DNA of 64,000 nucleotides from Rhodanobacter glycinis (lineage in GTDB: Bacteria > Pseudomonadota > Gammaproteobacteria > Xanthomonadales > Rhodanobacteraceae). The notes beneath the pieces were generated by a model. That model had not been told where the DNA came from. It did no database searches and saw only the letters and a program-made list of their open reading frames with translations. Position 1 is the stretch's first letter. Each line of letters starts with the position of its first letter. A program made the translations under genes and the position numbers. Below are positions 53,558-61,080 of this stretch, piece after piece. The stretch lies in contig NZ_RCZB01000002.1 of NCBI RefSeq assembly GCF_006438785.1, positions 1-64,000 of the forward strand, written 5' to 3'.

Positions 53558-56500
53558 ATGCGTGTTTGGCAAGGGATCTGCCTGTCGGCAGTGCTGTCGG
53601 CGTCGCTCGCGGGTGTGTGCCGCGCGCAAAACCTCCCGGAGCAGGAATACAAAAAGCTGATCCGTGTCAGCGAGGACATCCAGCCGCTGGGGGAAAACCC
53701 GTTCGGTGAACAGGTCAGCCTCTACGACGGCAGCCTTTCGTTTACGCAGACCGACATAAGCCTGCCTGGCAATGGACCGGCTTTGCAGCTGACCCGTTCG
53801 CTGCATTCCATTACCGACCAATCCCCGCCTTCCGAATCGAACGATGGGTCCTTTGCGGACTGGAATATCGAGATCCCGCGCATCACGACAACGGCGGTGA
53901 TATTGAATCAGGGGTGGACGATAGGCATCAACCACTCCACGGCGCGATGCACTCAATTCACCATTCCGTGGACGGTGCCGGCGCAAAACGGCGGGTCGGA
54001 TTGGGAGCCTCATTCGTGGTGGTCGGGTTACCAGATGATTATTCCCGGCTCCGGCAGCCAGGACCTGCTCAAACGCGACGTCACCTACAACACCCTCACG
54101 CCGCAAATGGGGGGCGCCACGTTCAACATCGTCACGACACACAACTGGATGCTCACGTGCGGCGTTGCCACGGATGACGGTATCAGCGGCGAAGGGTTCC
54201 TTGCGGTGGCACCGGATGGCACCAAATACACGTTCAATCACCTGATCTATCGCTGGGCACCCAACATCACCCGTGCGCTCGGCTCGAGCCCCGCGGGATT
54301 CAGCGTGCAGCCGATGTCTCTACCAACGGATTTTCTGCGGCGCGAACTGGGCGTCATGCTGGTAACGCGTGTGGAAGATCGGTTTGGAAACTATCTAACC
54401 TACAACTACGACGCTACGAACCCGAAGCGCCTGAACAGCATCGTCGCGAGTGATGGTCGCCAGATCGCTCTCACCTACGACCCGGTTGACGGAACCAACG
54501 TCCGCATCAAGACCGCCAGCGTAACCAGCGGATCGACGTCTCGTACCTGGACCTATGGCTATGCATCCAACCTCGGGTTTTATCGGCTGACATCCGTCAC
54601 CTTGCCCGATAGTTCCTCGTGGTCGTTCGATGGTGGTCTCTCCTACGCTGACATGTCCACGGAAATTCCCGGGACGTGCGATGAGCCGACGGCGTACGAC
54701 GACAGGAGCTGGACCACCACGATGGTTCATCCGTCGGGGCTGACGGGTAGCTTCACGACCAAACCTGCCATTCGGGGGCGTTCGTATGTGTACAAGAGCT
54801 GCGTGACGACGAGCCCGACCTCGAGTTATTCGACCTATCCGCGTTTCTATTATGTGCCGTCGATTGTCAGCAAGACATTTACGGGCGCCGGTTTGCCGAC
54901 GCGCACATGGGCCTACACGTTCTCGCCAACGAATTCGAGCTGGTCGACCGACGCGTGCGCAACCAGTCAGACCTGCGTGGACACCGTGTGGGCGGATGTG
55001 CTCGACCCGGATGGCCACGACGTCCGCTACACCTTCAGCAACCGCTACGACGCGTCCGAAAGCCATCTGCTGCGCACCGATTTCTACAGTGGCGCCTTCG
55101 GAACGACACTCAAACGCTCTGAAACCAACGGCTATGCCGCTGCGACCGGCGGCCCCTTTCCCAGTGTGTACGGCGACAATTTTCAGAATCGCATCAACCA
55201 GGCACAGGTCGTAACAGTCTCTCCCCAAAACCTGCGCACCATCACGCAGGATGGCGACACCTATACCTGGCAAGCAGAAGCGTTCGATGTTTACGCGCAG
55301 GTAACCCAGGCCAAGCGCTCCAACTCGATCGCCGGGCAAAGCCCGATCGAGGAGGCGACCACCTATCTCAACGATCCGGCGCTGTGGGTGCTGGGCCTGC
55401 CACAACAGGTGACCAACCTCACCACCGGCGAGGTCGAAAGCCTCAATACCTACAGCACCAGCAACGACACGTTGCAGTCGCGCGCCCGTTTTGGCCAGAC
55501 GCTGATGCAGTACACGTTCAACAGCGCCGGTCAGTTGGCAAGCTTCACCGATGGCAACACCCACACCACCACCCTCGGCAACTACAAGCGCGGCATCCCG
55601 CAGACGATCGGCTACCCGGATGGCACCGGCGAATCCTTGGCCGTCGACGACTTCGGCCAGATCAGCGCGATCACGGATCAGGCTGGTCACACCACCAGCT
55701 ACGGCTATGACGGTGTCGGCCGGATCAGCGGGATCACCTATCCCGGCGGGGACGAAGTGGCATGGCTGCCCAAGACCTTCGCCTACAACTTCGTCACCGG
55801 CGCCGAGCGCGGCATCCCCGCCAACCACTGGCGCCGTACCACCACCACCGGCAACGCGGTCGGAGTTACCTACTTCGATGCCATGTTGCGTCCGGTGCTC
55901 AGCGACAGCGACATCGGTGGCAGCGTTCAAACCAGTACGCTGGGCACATACGACGCCAAAGGCCAGAAGATCTTCGGTTCGTACCCGAGTGCCAGCGCGC
56001 TCATCTTCACGCAGACACCCGCGGCGGCCGGTATCCAAGGCAGTACCACGACCTACGACGCATTGGGCCGTACGACCCAGATCCAACAGGACTCCGAGCT
56101 GGGTGCGCTCACCAGCAGCACCACATACCTGTCCGGCGCGCGCCAGCAGGTGACCGACCCCAAGGGCAACGTCACCACAACCACCTACCAGGTATTCGAC
56201 GCACCTCGTTATGACGCGGTAATCCAGGTGCAGGCACCGGTCGGCATCACCCAGACGATTGCGCGCGACCTCTACGGCAATCCGCTGTCGATCACCCAGT
56301 CGGGCCTGTACGGCACCGAGAGCGACAGTGTCACCAAGACGCTGACCTACGACGCCTACCACCGCCTGTGCCGCACCACCGAGCCGGAAAGCGGCAGCAC
56401 GGTGATGGCCTACGACGGCGCCAACAACCTGGCGTGGAGTGCGCAAGGGCTGGCGATCACCGGCACGGGCTGCGGACAGGAACAAGTGGCCACAGCGGCG

Positions 56501-59113
56501 CAGACCGCGCGCACCTACGATGCGATGAACCGGGTGCTGACGACCCTGCCGCCTTCGGGCACACAGAGCACCCAATATCACTACACGCCGCTAGGCCAGC
56601 CGGATAGCGTGGTCTCGGGCATCAGCACCTGGAGTGGTTCGTATAACTATCGCGGCATGCTCATCGGCGAGAGCCTGCAGCTGGTCGGCCAGAACGCCTG
56701 GGGCCTCGGCTATGCCCATGATGCGTACGGCAGTCTCAGCCTGGTGCATTACCCCGATGGCGAGAATGTCAGCTACGCGCCCGACGCGCTGGGCCGGCCG
56801 ACCCAGGCCGGTAGCTACGCGACCGGCATCGGTTACTTTCCCAACGGGCAGGTGTCGCAGTTTGTCTATGGCAACGGTACCGCCTACGTGGCCGAGCAGA
56901 ACGCGCGCCAGATGCTCAGCAACTTCAGCTACGGCCCCGGCAGCACGGCACAGCTGAGCGAAGACCTCAGCTACGACGCCAACGGCAACATCACCACGGT
57001 GGCAGATCTGGTGGCCGGTGGCCCGCGCAACAAGTCATTCGGCTACGACGCGCTGAACCGGTTGACCAGCGCCAGTGCGGCCGGCCTGTGGGGTACCCAG
57101 GCGTACACCTACGACGCCCTCAACAACCTGCGCAGCCGCACGAGCGATAGCCAGACTTCCACCTACCACTACGACACGACCAACAAGCTGGCCAGCATCA
57201 CCAACGGCGCCAGTACGGTCGACAGTTTCCAGTACGACAACCGTGGCAACGTTATCAACAAGAGCGGAGCCAACCTGGTCTTCGACCAGAAAAACCAGCT
57301 GACCCAGATCCCGGGGTACGACAATTACGCCTATGACGCGTCGGGCCGACGGGTGATGAAGACCCCGACAGGAGGAACCCCGGCCTACTACTTCTACAGC
57401 CAGGCCGGGCAACTGCTGTACCAAGTCGATGCGGCCACTCTGAAGTCGACCAACTTCATTTATCTGGGCACCAAGCTCGTCGCCCGCGATGAGAGCGCTG
57501 CGCCGAGTATCAACGCACCCACCTATAGCGGAACAGGTAGCTATACCGTCAGCTGGAATGGGATAGGCGGCGCGACTAGCTATGTCCTGCAGGAACAGGT
57601 GAACGGTGGCAGCTGGACAACGATCCAGACGGCTGGTACGACCAGCATCGCCATCAGCGGCAAGGGTGAGGGCATCTACGGTTACAAGGTGCAGGCGTGC
57701 AACGGCGTGACCTGCGGTTCGTGGAGCAGCATCGCCAGTACGACAGTATTGTTTCCGCCACTGACGCCGGCGTCCATTACTGTGCCTGCAACCAGTAGTG
57801 GCAGTGTGGCGGTGAGCTGGGCGGCCAGCAGTTCAGCAACCAGCTATACGTTACAGCAGCAATTGGGCGGTAACAGTTGGAGTACGGTCTACACCGGCGC
57901 GGCTACCAGCAGCACGAGCTCGGTCCCCACGAGCGGCAACTACACCTATCAAGTGGCGGCGTGTAACCCGGGCGGTTGCAGCGCCTATAAAGTCAGCAGC
58001 GCGGTGACGGTGACCCTGCCGCCGGCCGGGACCCCGACGCTCAGCGTGCCGGCGACCAACAGCAGCGGCAGCTACACGGCGAGCTGGAGCGGAGTCACGG
58101 CGGCGACCAGCTATACGCTGCAAGAGCAGATCAACGGGGGTGGCTGGACCACGATCCAGACCAGCAGCGCAACCAGCAGCGCGATCAGCGGCAAAACCAA
58201 CGGCAGTTTTGGTTACCAGGTAAGGGGCTGCAATGCTGGCGGCTGTGGCCCTTGGAGCAGCATCGGGGCCGTGGCGGTCGTGCTGATACCGGCGGCGCCC
58301 ACCAGCATCGTCATCGCGACGAGCGGTCCGAGCTGGAAGCCCGTATTCACCTTGACGTGGAGCGCCATGCCGTGGGCGACGAGTTATCAGGTGGAGGAAA
58401 CCAATGCCAACGGAGATGTCACACCGTTCTATAGCGGCCCCAACACCACTGCCAGTCAGCTCATTCTCGACGAGGGTACGGTGGAGTTCCGGGCAAAGTC
58501 CTGCAGTACCAGCGGCTGCTCTGCATGGAGCGGATATGTTAGCCAGGGCGGGGCTACCACGCCTCCACCGGGGATTGCACCTACGCTAAGCGTGCCGGCC
58601 ACCAGCACTACAGGCAATTACACGGTGAGCTGGAGCGGTGTAAGCGGGGCGACCAGCTATATCCTGCAGGAGCGGGTCAACAACGGCGCGTGGGGGACCG
58701 TGCAAAGCAGCGCCGCGACCAGTCTCGCAATTAGCGGCAAGAGCAGCGCCAGCTATGGATATCAGGTGCAGGCGTGCAACAGTAGCGGCTGCGGTCCGTG
58801 GAGTACGACCCAAACCATCGCGGTGGGTGTGATCCCGGCGGTGCCGGCGGCGCCACAGATCAGCACGAGTGGCCCGTATTACAAGCCAGTGGTGCACGCG
58901 AGCTGGGCGGCGGTCGCCTGGGCTGGCAGCTACACGCTGGAGGAGACCGATCCGGACGGTAGCGTCAGCAATATGTATGTCGGCCCCAACACCACGGCCA
59001 GTGCGCTGATCTTGCAGAATGGAACGGTGAAGTTCCGGGTGAAGGCGTGCAGCAGCGCGGGCTGTTCGGCCTGGAGCGGTTACGGCTCTGTCAACTTGAT
59101 ATCAGGCAATTGA
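53558..59113 (+). CDS. Secreted Rhs/YD-repeat shell protein with six FN3-like modules
   Basis: 1851 aa. Signal peptide MRVWQGICLSAVLSASLAG (cleaved near CRAQ). Residues 25-1300 contain YD repeats that should fold as a hollow beta-cocoon, for example YGYDGVGRISGITYPGG, YDALGRTTQIQQD, YDALNRLTSASAAG and YDASGRRVMK. Residues about 1315-1850 contain six FN3-like modules of about 88 aa, most with a SWS or SWNG strand and a C-x4-C pair. The hallmark Rhs core end (R-Y-Y-D-x-x-x-G-R-F) is absent from this protein and is found in the next gene. No other toxin or processing domain is seen. Confidence 0.88.
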   Translation: MRVWQGICLSAVLSASLAGVCRAQNLPEQEYKKLIRVSEDIQPLGENPFGEQVSLYDGSLSFTQTDISLPGNGPALQLTRSLHSITDQSPPSESNDGSFADWNIEIPRITTTAVILNQGWTIGINHSTARCTQFTIPWTVPAQNGGSDWEPHSWWSGYQMIIPGSGSQDLLKRDVTYNTLTPQMGGATFNIVTTHNWMLTCGVATDDGISGEGFLAVAPDGTKYTFNHLIYRWAPNITRALGSSPAGFSVQPMSLPTDFLRRELGVMLVTRVEDRFGNYLTYNYDATNPKRLNSIVASDGRQIALTYDPVDGTNVRIKTASVTSGSTSRTWTYGYASNLGFYRLTSVTLPDSSSWSFDGGLSYADMSTEIPGTCDEPTAYDDRSWTTTMVHPSGLTGSFTTKPAIRGRSYVYKSCVTTSPTSSYSTYPRFYYVPSIVSKTFTGAGLPTRTWAYTFSPTNSSWSTDACATSQTCVDTVWADVLDPDGHDVRYTFSNRYDASESHLLRTDFYSGAFGTTLKRSETNGYAAATGGPFPSVYGDNFQNRINQAQVVTVSPQNLRTITQDGDTYTWQAEAFDVYAQVTQAKRSNSIAGQSPIEEATTYLNDPALWVLGLPQQVTNLTTGEVESLNTYSTSNDTLQSRARFGQTLMQYTFNSAGQLASFTDGNTHTTTLGNYKRGIPQTIGYPDGTGESLAVDDFGQISAITDQAGHTTSYGYDGVGRISGITYPGGDEVAWLPKTFAYNFVTGAERGIPANHWRRTTTTGNAVGVTYFDAMLRPVLSDSDIGGSVQTSTLGTYDAKGQKIFGSYPSASALIFTQTPAAAGIQGSTTTYDALGRTTQIQQDSELGALTSSTTYLSGARQQVTDPKGNVTTTTYQVFDAPRYDAVIQVQAPVGITQTIARDLYGNPLSITQSGLYGTESDSVTKTLTYDAYHRLCRTTEPESGSTVMAYDGANNLAWSAQGLAITGTGCGQEQVATAAQTARTYDAMNRVLTTLPPSGTQSTQYHYTPLGQPDSVVSGISTWSGSYNYRGMLIGESLQLVGQNAWGLGYAHDAYGSLSLVHYPDGENVSYAPDALGRPTQAGSYATGIGYFPNGQVSQFVYGNGTAYVAEQNARQMLSNFSYGPGSTAQLSEDLSYDANGNITTVADLVAGGPRNKSFGYDALNRLTSASAAGLWGTQAYTYDALNNLRSRTSDSQTSTYHYDTTNKLASITNGASTVDSFQYDNRGNVINKSGANLVFDQKNQLTQIPGYDNYAYDASGRRVMKTPTGGTPAYYFYSQAGQLLYQVDAATLKSTNFIYLGTKLVARDESAAPSINAPTYSGTGSYTVSWNGIGGATSYVLQEQVNGGSWTTIQTAGTTSIAISGKGEGIYGYKVQACNGVTCGSWSSIASTTVLFPPLTPASITVPATSSGSVAVSWAASSSATSYTLQQQLGGNSWSTVYTGAATSSTSSVPTSGNYTYQVAACNPGGCSAYKVSSAVTVTLPPAGTPTLSVPATNSSGSYTASWSGVTAATSYTLQEQINGGGWTTIQTSSATSSAISGKTNGSFGYQVRGCNAGGCGPWSSIGAVAVVLIPAAPTSIVIATSGPSWKPVFTLTWSAMPWATSYQVEETNANGDVTPFYSGPNTTASQLILDEGTVEFRAKSCSTSGCSAWSGYVSQGGATTPPPGIAPTLSVPATSTTGNYTVSWSGVSGATSYILQERVNNGAWGTVQSSAATSLAISGKSSASYGYQVQACNSSGCGPWSTTQTIAVGVIPAVPAAPQISTSGPYYKPVVHASWAAVAWAGSYTLEETDPDGSVSNMYVGPNTTASALILQNGTVKFRVKACSSAGCSAWSGYGSVNLISGN
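57509..59110 (+). repeat. Six FN3-like protein modules encoded in tandem
   Basis: Modules begin near SINAPTYSG, ASITVPATS, TPTLSVPATN, SIVIATSGPS, APTLSVPATS and APQISTSGPY. Modules 3 and 5 are alike and modules 4 and 6 are alike, suggesting that a two-module unit was duplicated. Each ends with a pair of cysteines four residues apart (CNGVTC, CNPGGC, CNAGGC, CSTSGC, CNSSGC, CSSAGC). Confidence 0.8.
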
Positions 59114-59138
59114 ACCCTCAAGCCAAGGATGCGATGCC

Positions 59139-60053
59139 ATGAACAAGTTGACCCGTTTATTGATCCTGACCGGCTTATGGCTGCTCGGTGCGGTGGCGCA
59201 TGCCGGCACGGTGACGTATGTGTACACCGACCCGCAGGGCACGCCGTTGGCGGAGGCCGATGCCAGCGGCAACATCACGGCCCGTTTCGACTACGCGCCG
59301 TATGGTACGGCGGTGGCGAGCATGAGTCCGGCGTCGGATGGGCCGGGGTATACCGGGCATGTGAATGATCCGGACACCGGGTTGGTGTACATGCAGGCGC
59401 GCTACTACGACCCTGAAGTGGGGCGGTTTTTAAGCGTGGATCCAGTAGAGGTGAAAGCGGGAGATGGGTTTACATTCAATAGGTATATTTATGGGAAGAG
59501 TAATCCGATATTGAATGTAGATCCGAACGGACAATTTCCGCTTCCATCAATGCTGTTTCAGCTCGATTGGTTTCATAATGTAGTGAATCAAGCAACAGAG
59601 GAAACCGTTGTGCAGCCTGCCAAATTCGCCTACAAGAAATTTGATGAAAATTTCAAAATTACGGCTTCTGTTGGGGGAGTCGCCGGAAGGTTTGGAGCTG
59701 TAGGTGAGGTGGATGTCTTGCACAGGGATGAGATGAGCGTAGCTCCAGTATATGGGGAGGGTGCTAATGTGAGTCTAGATGTGGCTCCGAGGCATGGATT
59801 GACGTTTAATATATTTGGTGGAAGTTCTGAGGAATCTAATTTAAAATTATCGGCAAACGCGGAGGGTGGTGATGTATTTCACGCGGGAATTTCGTTGTCT
59901 CTAGACACTAATGGGAATGTCACCTTAACGCCTAAGGTCGGCTTGGGTTTTGGCGAGTTGGCGACCGGGAAGATTCACGATATCCCGGTTCTTGTGGCGC
60001 CTCAAGTGGACCTACAGAAGAAAGGTAATGATGCTTTTTGGGGCGACAGATAA
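59139..60053 (+). CDS. Secreted Rhs core-end protein with variable C-terminal tip
   Basis: 304 aa. It has its own signal peptide (MNKLTRLLILTGLWLLGAV, cleaved near AHAG), then one YD unit (YVYTDPQGTPLAEADASGN) and the complete Rhs-associated core GYTGHVNDPDTGLVYMQARY with YDPEVGRFLSVDP (about residues 65-98). After NPNGQF the sequence changes to a unique 190-residue tip; its DNA is clearly more AT-rich than the core part. The tip is Gly/Val-rich and likely beta, with no toxin family recognised. It starts 25 bases after the shell gene. The tip occupies the position of toxin domains in Rhs proteins. Confidence 0.85.
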   Translation: MNKLTRLLILTGLWLLGAVAHAGTVTYVYTDPQGTPLAEADASGNITARFDYAPYGTAVASMSPASDGPGYTGHVNDPDTGLVYMQARYYDPEVGRFLSVDPVEVKAGDGFTFNRYIYGKSNPILNVDPNGQFPLPSMLFQLDWFHNVVNQATEETVVQPAKFAYKKFDENFKITASVGGVAGRFGAVGEVDVLHRDEMSVAPVYGEGANVSLDVAPRHGLTFNIFGGSSEESNLKLSANAEGGDVFHAGISLSLDTNGNVTLTPKVGLGFGELATGKIHDIPVLVAPQVDLQKKGNDAFWGDR

Positions 60054-60055
60054 TT

Positions 60056-60349
60056 ATGAACGGAAATGAAATTCTTTGGATAATGTGGTTTTACATCGGA
60101 TCGCAATATTTATTTTCCCGGTATGCTGCACGTGAGCTCAACAGGGAGGATCCTGATTATTTCAATTTGAAGTCTCCTGGTGGAAAATTCACCATCGGCA
60201 TGAAAACGTCCTTGTCAGTGACTGGCATGATATTCGACACCGATTTGCCGTCTTCGGATTACAGTAAGGCGTTGAAGAATAAAATTTACGTGGCGAGGTT
60301 GCTATTTGCTATGACCGTGCCATTGCTATTTCTGCTTTTGTTTATTTGA
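60056..60349 (+). CDS. Small membrane protein, possible immunity partner
   Basis: 97 aa starting 2 bases after the Rhs core-end gene; an in-frame extension six codons upstream would overlap that gene. TM segments at about residues 4-22 (ILWIMWFYIGSQYLFS) and 80-97 (RLLFAMTVPLLFLLLFI) flank a polar loop. AT-rich like the neighbouring tip. Position and small size fit an immunity protein to the Rhs tip, and a membrane location would fit a periplasm-acting or pore-forming toxin, but there is no sequence proof. Confidence 0.65.
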   Translation: MNGNEILWIMWFYIGSQYLFSRYAARELNREDPDYFNLKSPGGKFTIGMKTSLSVTGMIFDTDLPSSDYSKALKNKIYVARLLFAMTVPLLFLLLFI

Positions 60350-60448
60350 AGCCAAGCAAAATAGGCAGAACTGGATTGACGATTCCCGTAATCTTGATCC
60401 ACGCATAACCAGAGGTCTCCGGGCAAACTAGCCCCAAGAAGGCCCACG

Positions 60449-60715
60449 ATGCGTAAGAGCAAGTTCACCGAAAGTCAGATCGTCGCGACGCTGAAGCAGG
60501 TCAAAGGCGGTCGCCAGGTCAAGGTTGTGTGCCGCGAGCTGGGCATATCGGACGCGACCTACTACGTATGGAAGTCCAAGTACGGCGGCATGGAAGCGTC
60601 GGACGTGCAGCGGTTGCGGGGCGTCGAGGCGGAGCATGCCAAGCTCAAGCGCATATATGTCGAGCTGGCGATGGAGAACAACGCGCTGAAGGATCTCATC
60701 GCAAAAAAGTTGTAG
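60449..60715 (+). CDS. IS3-family transposase OrfA
   Basis: 88 aa helix-turn-helix protein: KSKFTESQIVATLKQVKGG, CRELGISDATYYVWKSKYGG, then a leucine-zipper region ending MENNALKDLIAKKL. This is the standard OrfA of IS3 elements (IS407/IS1404-like group by appearance). An A6G slippery run at 60703-60709, just before the stop, would allow the usual -1 shift into OrfB. Confidence 0.9.
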   Translation: MRKSKFTESQIVATLKQVKGGRQVKVVCRELGISDATYYVWKSKYGGMEASDVQRLRGVEAEHAKLKRIYVELAMENNALKDLIAKKL

Positions 60716-60822
60716 ACCCGGCGCACAAGCGCCCGCTCATCTCGTGGCTGACGGACTGTCACGACTGGAGCGAGCGCCGGGTTTATCAGGCGGTAGGGCT
60801 GTCGCGTTCGATGGCGCGGTGA
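60709..60822 (+). pseudogene. IS3 transposase OrfB, truncated
   Basis: Continues in the -1 frame from the slippery A6G run: VVDPAHKRPLISWLTDCHD, then WSERRVYQAVGLSRSMAR and a stop. This is only the first 38 residues of OrfB; the DDE integrase domain is gone, replaced by unrelated sequence after about 60830. The element is therefore dead. No terminal inverted repeats could be named. Confidence 0.85.
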
Positions 60823-61080
60823 AAATGGTGTCAGGGACATTTCCGGTTTCTGTGCGCGAGATCAGGTTCTCAACGCGACGCTGAGAGCTCGGCCAGCTTG
60901 GCGATGGCGTTGATATTGCGCGCGGTGCCGATTTGGCGGCGGGAATTGTCAGGCCTGAGTCGATCAGGCCGTCGCCGTAATGCAGGTAAGTTTCGCGCGA
61001 GCACTTGACTAACTCAATCTCTGAGGTTCCCATGGGACACCCACCGCGCAACGCGTCGGGCTGACAGGGGAAGTAGGGAA
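60823..61080. other. Intergenic debris between IS remnant and second Rhs gene
   Basis: About 260 bases. A minus-strand frame includes a short peptide-like segment (SRRQIGTARNINAIAKLAEL) that may be a fragment of an older gene, but it is broken and not called. GGGAAGTAGGGAA just before 61081 is a strong ribosome site for the next gene. Confidence 0.45.

Larger units (their letters stand above)
60449..60830 (+). mobile_element. IS3-family insertion sequence remnant
   Basis: The 5' part of an IS3 element (orfA plus the beginning of orfB) lies between the Rhs core-end/immunity pair and the second Rhs shell gene. IS3 fragments often mark recombination between Rhs modules. Confidence 0.8.

Noticed and set aside
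54395..56581. Minus-strand frame of 728 codons inside the first Rhs gene
   Set aside because: Shadow of the YD-repeat coding frame; a similar shadow occurs inside the second Rhs copy, and the translation has no domain.
59100..59140. Frameshift splitting one Rhs gene into two
   Set aside because: The downstream gene has its own full signal peptide and ribosome site, and the upstream gene ends after six complete FN3-like modules, so a natural split is more likely than a sequencing error.
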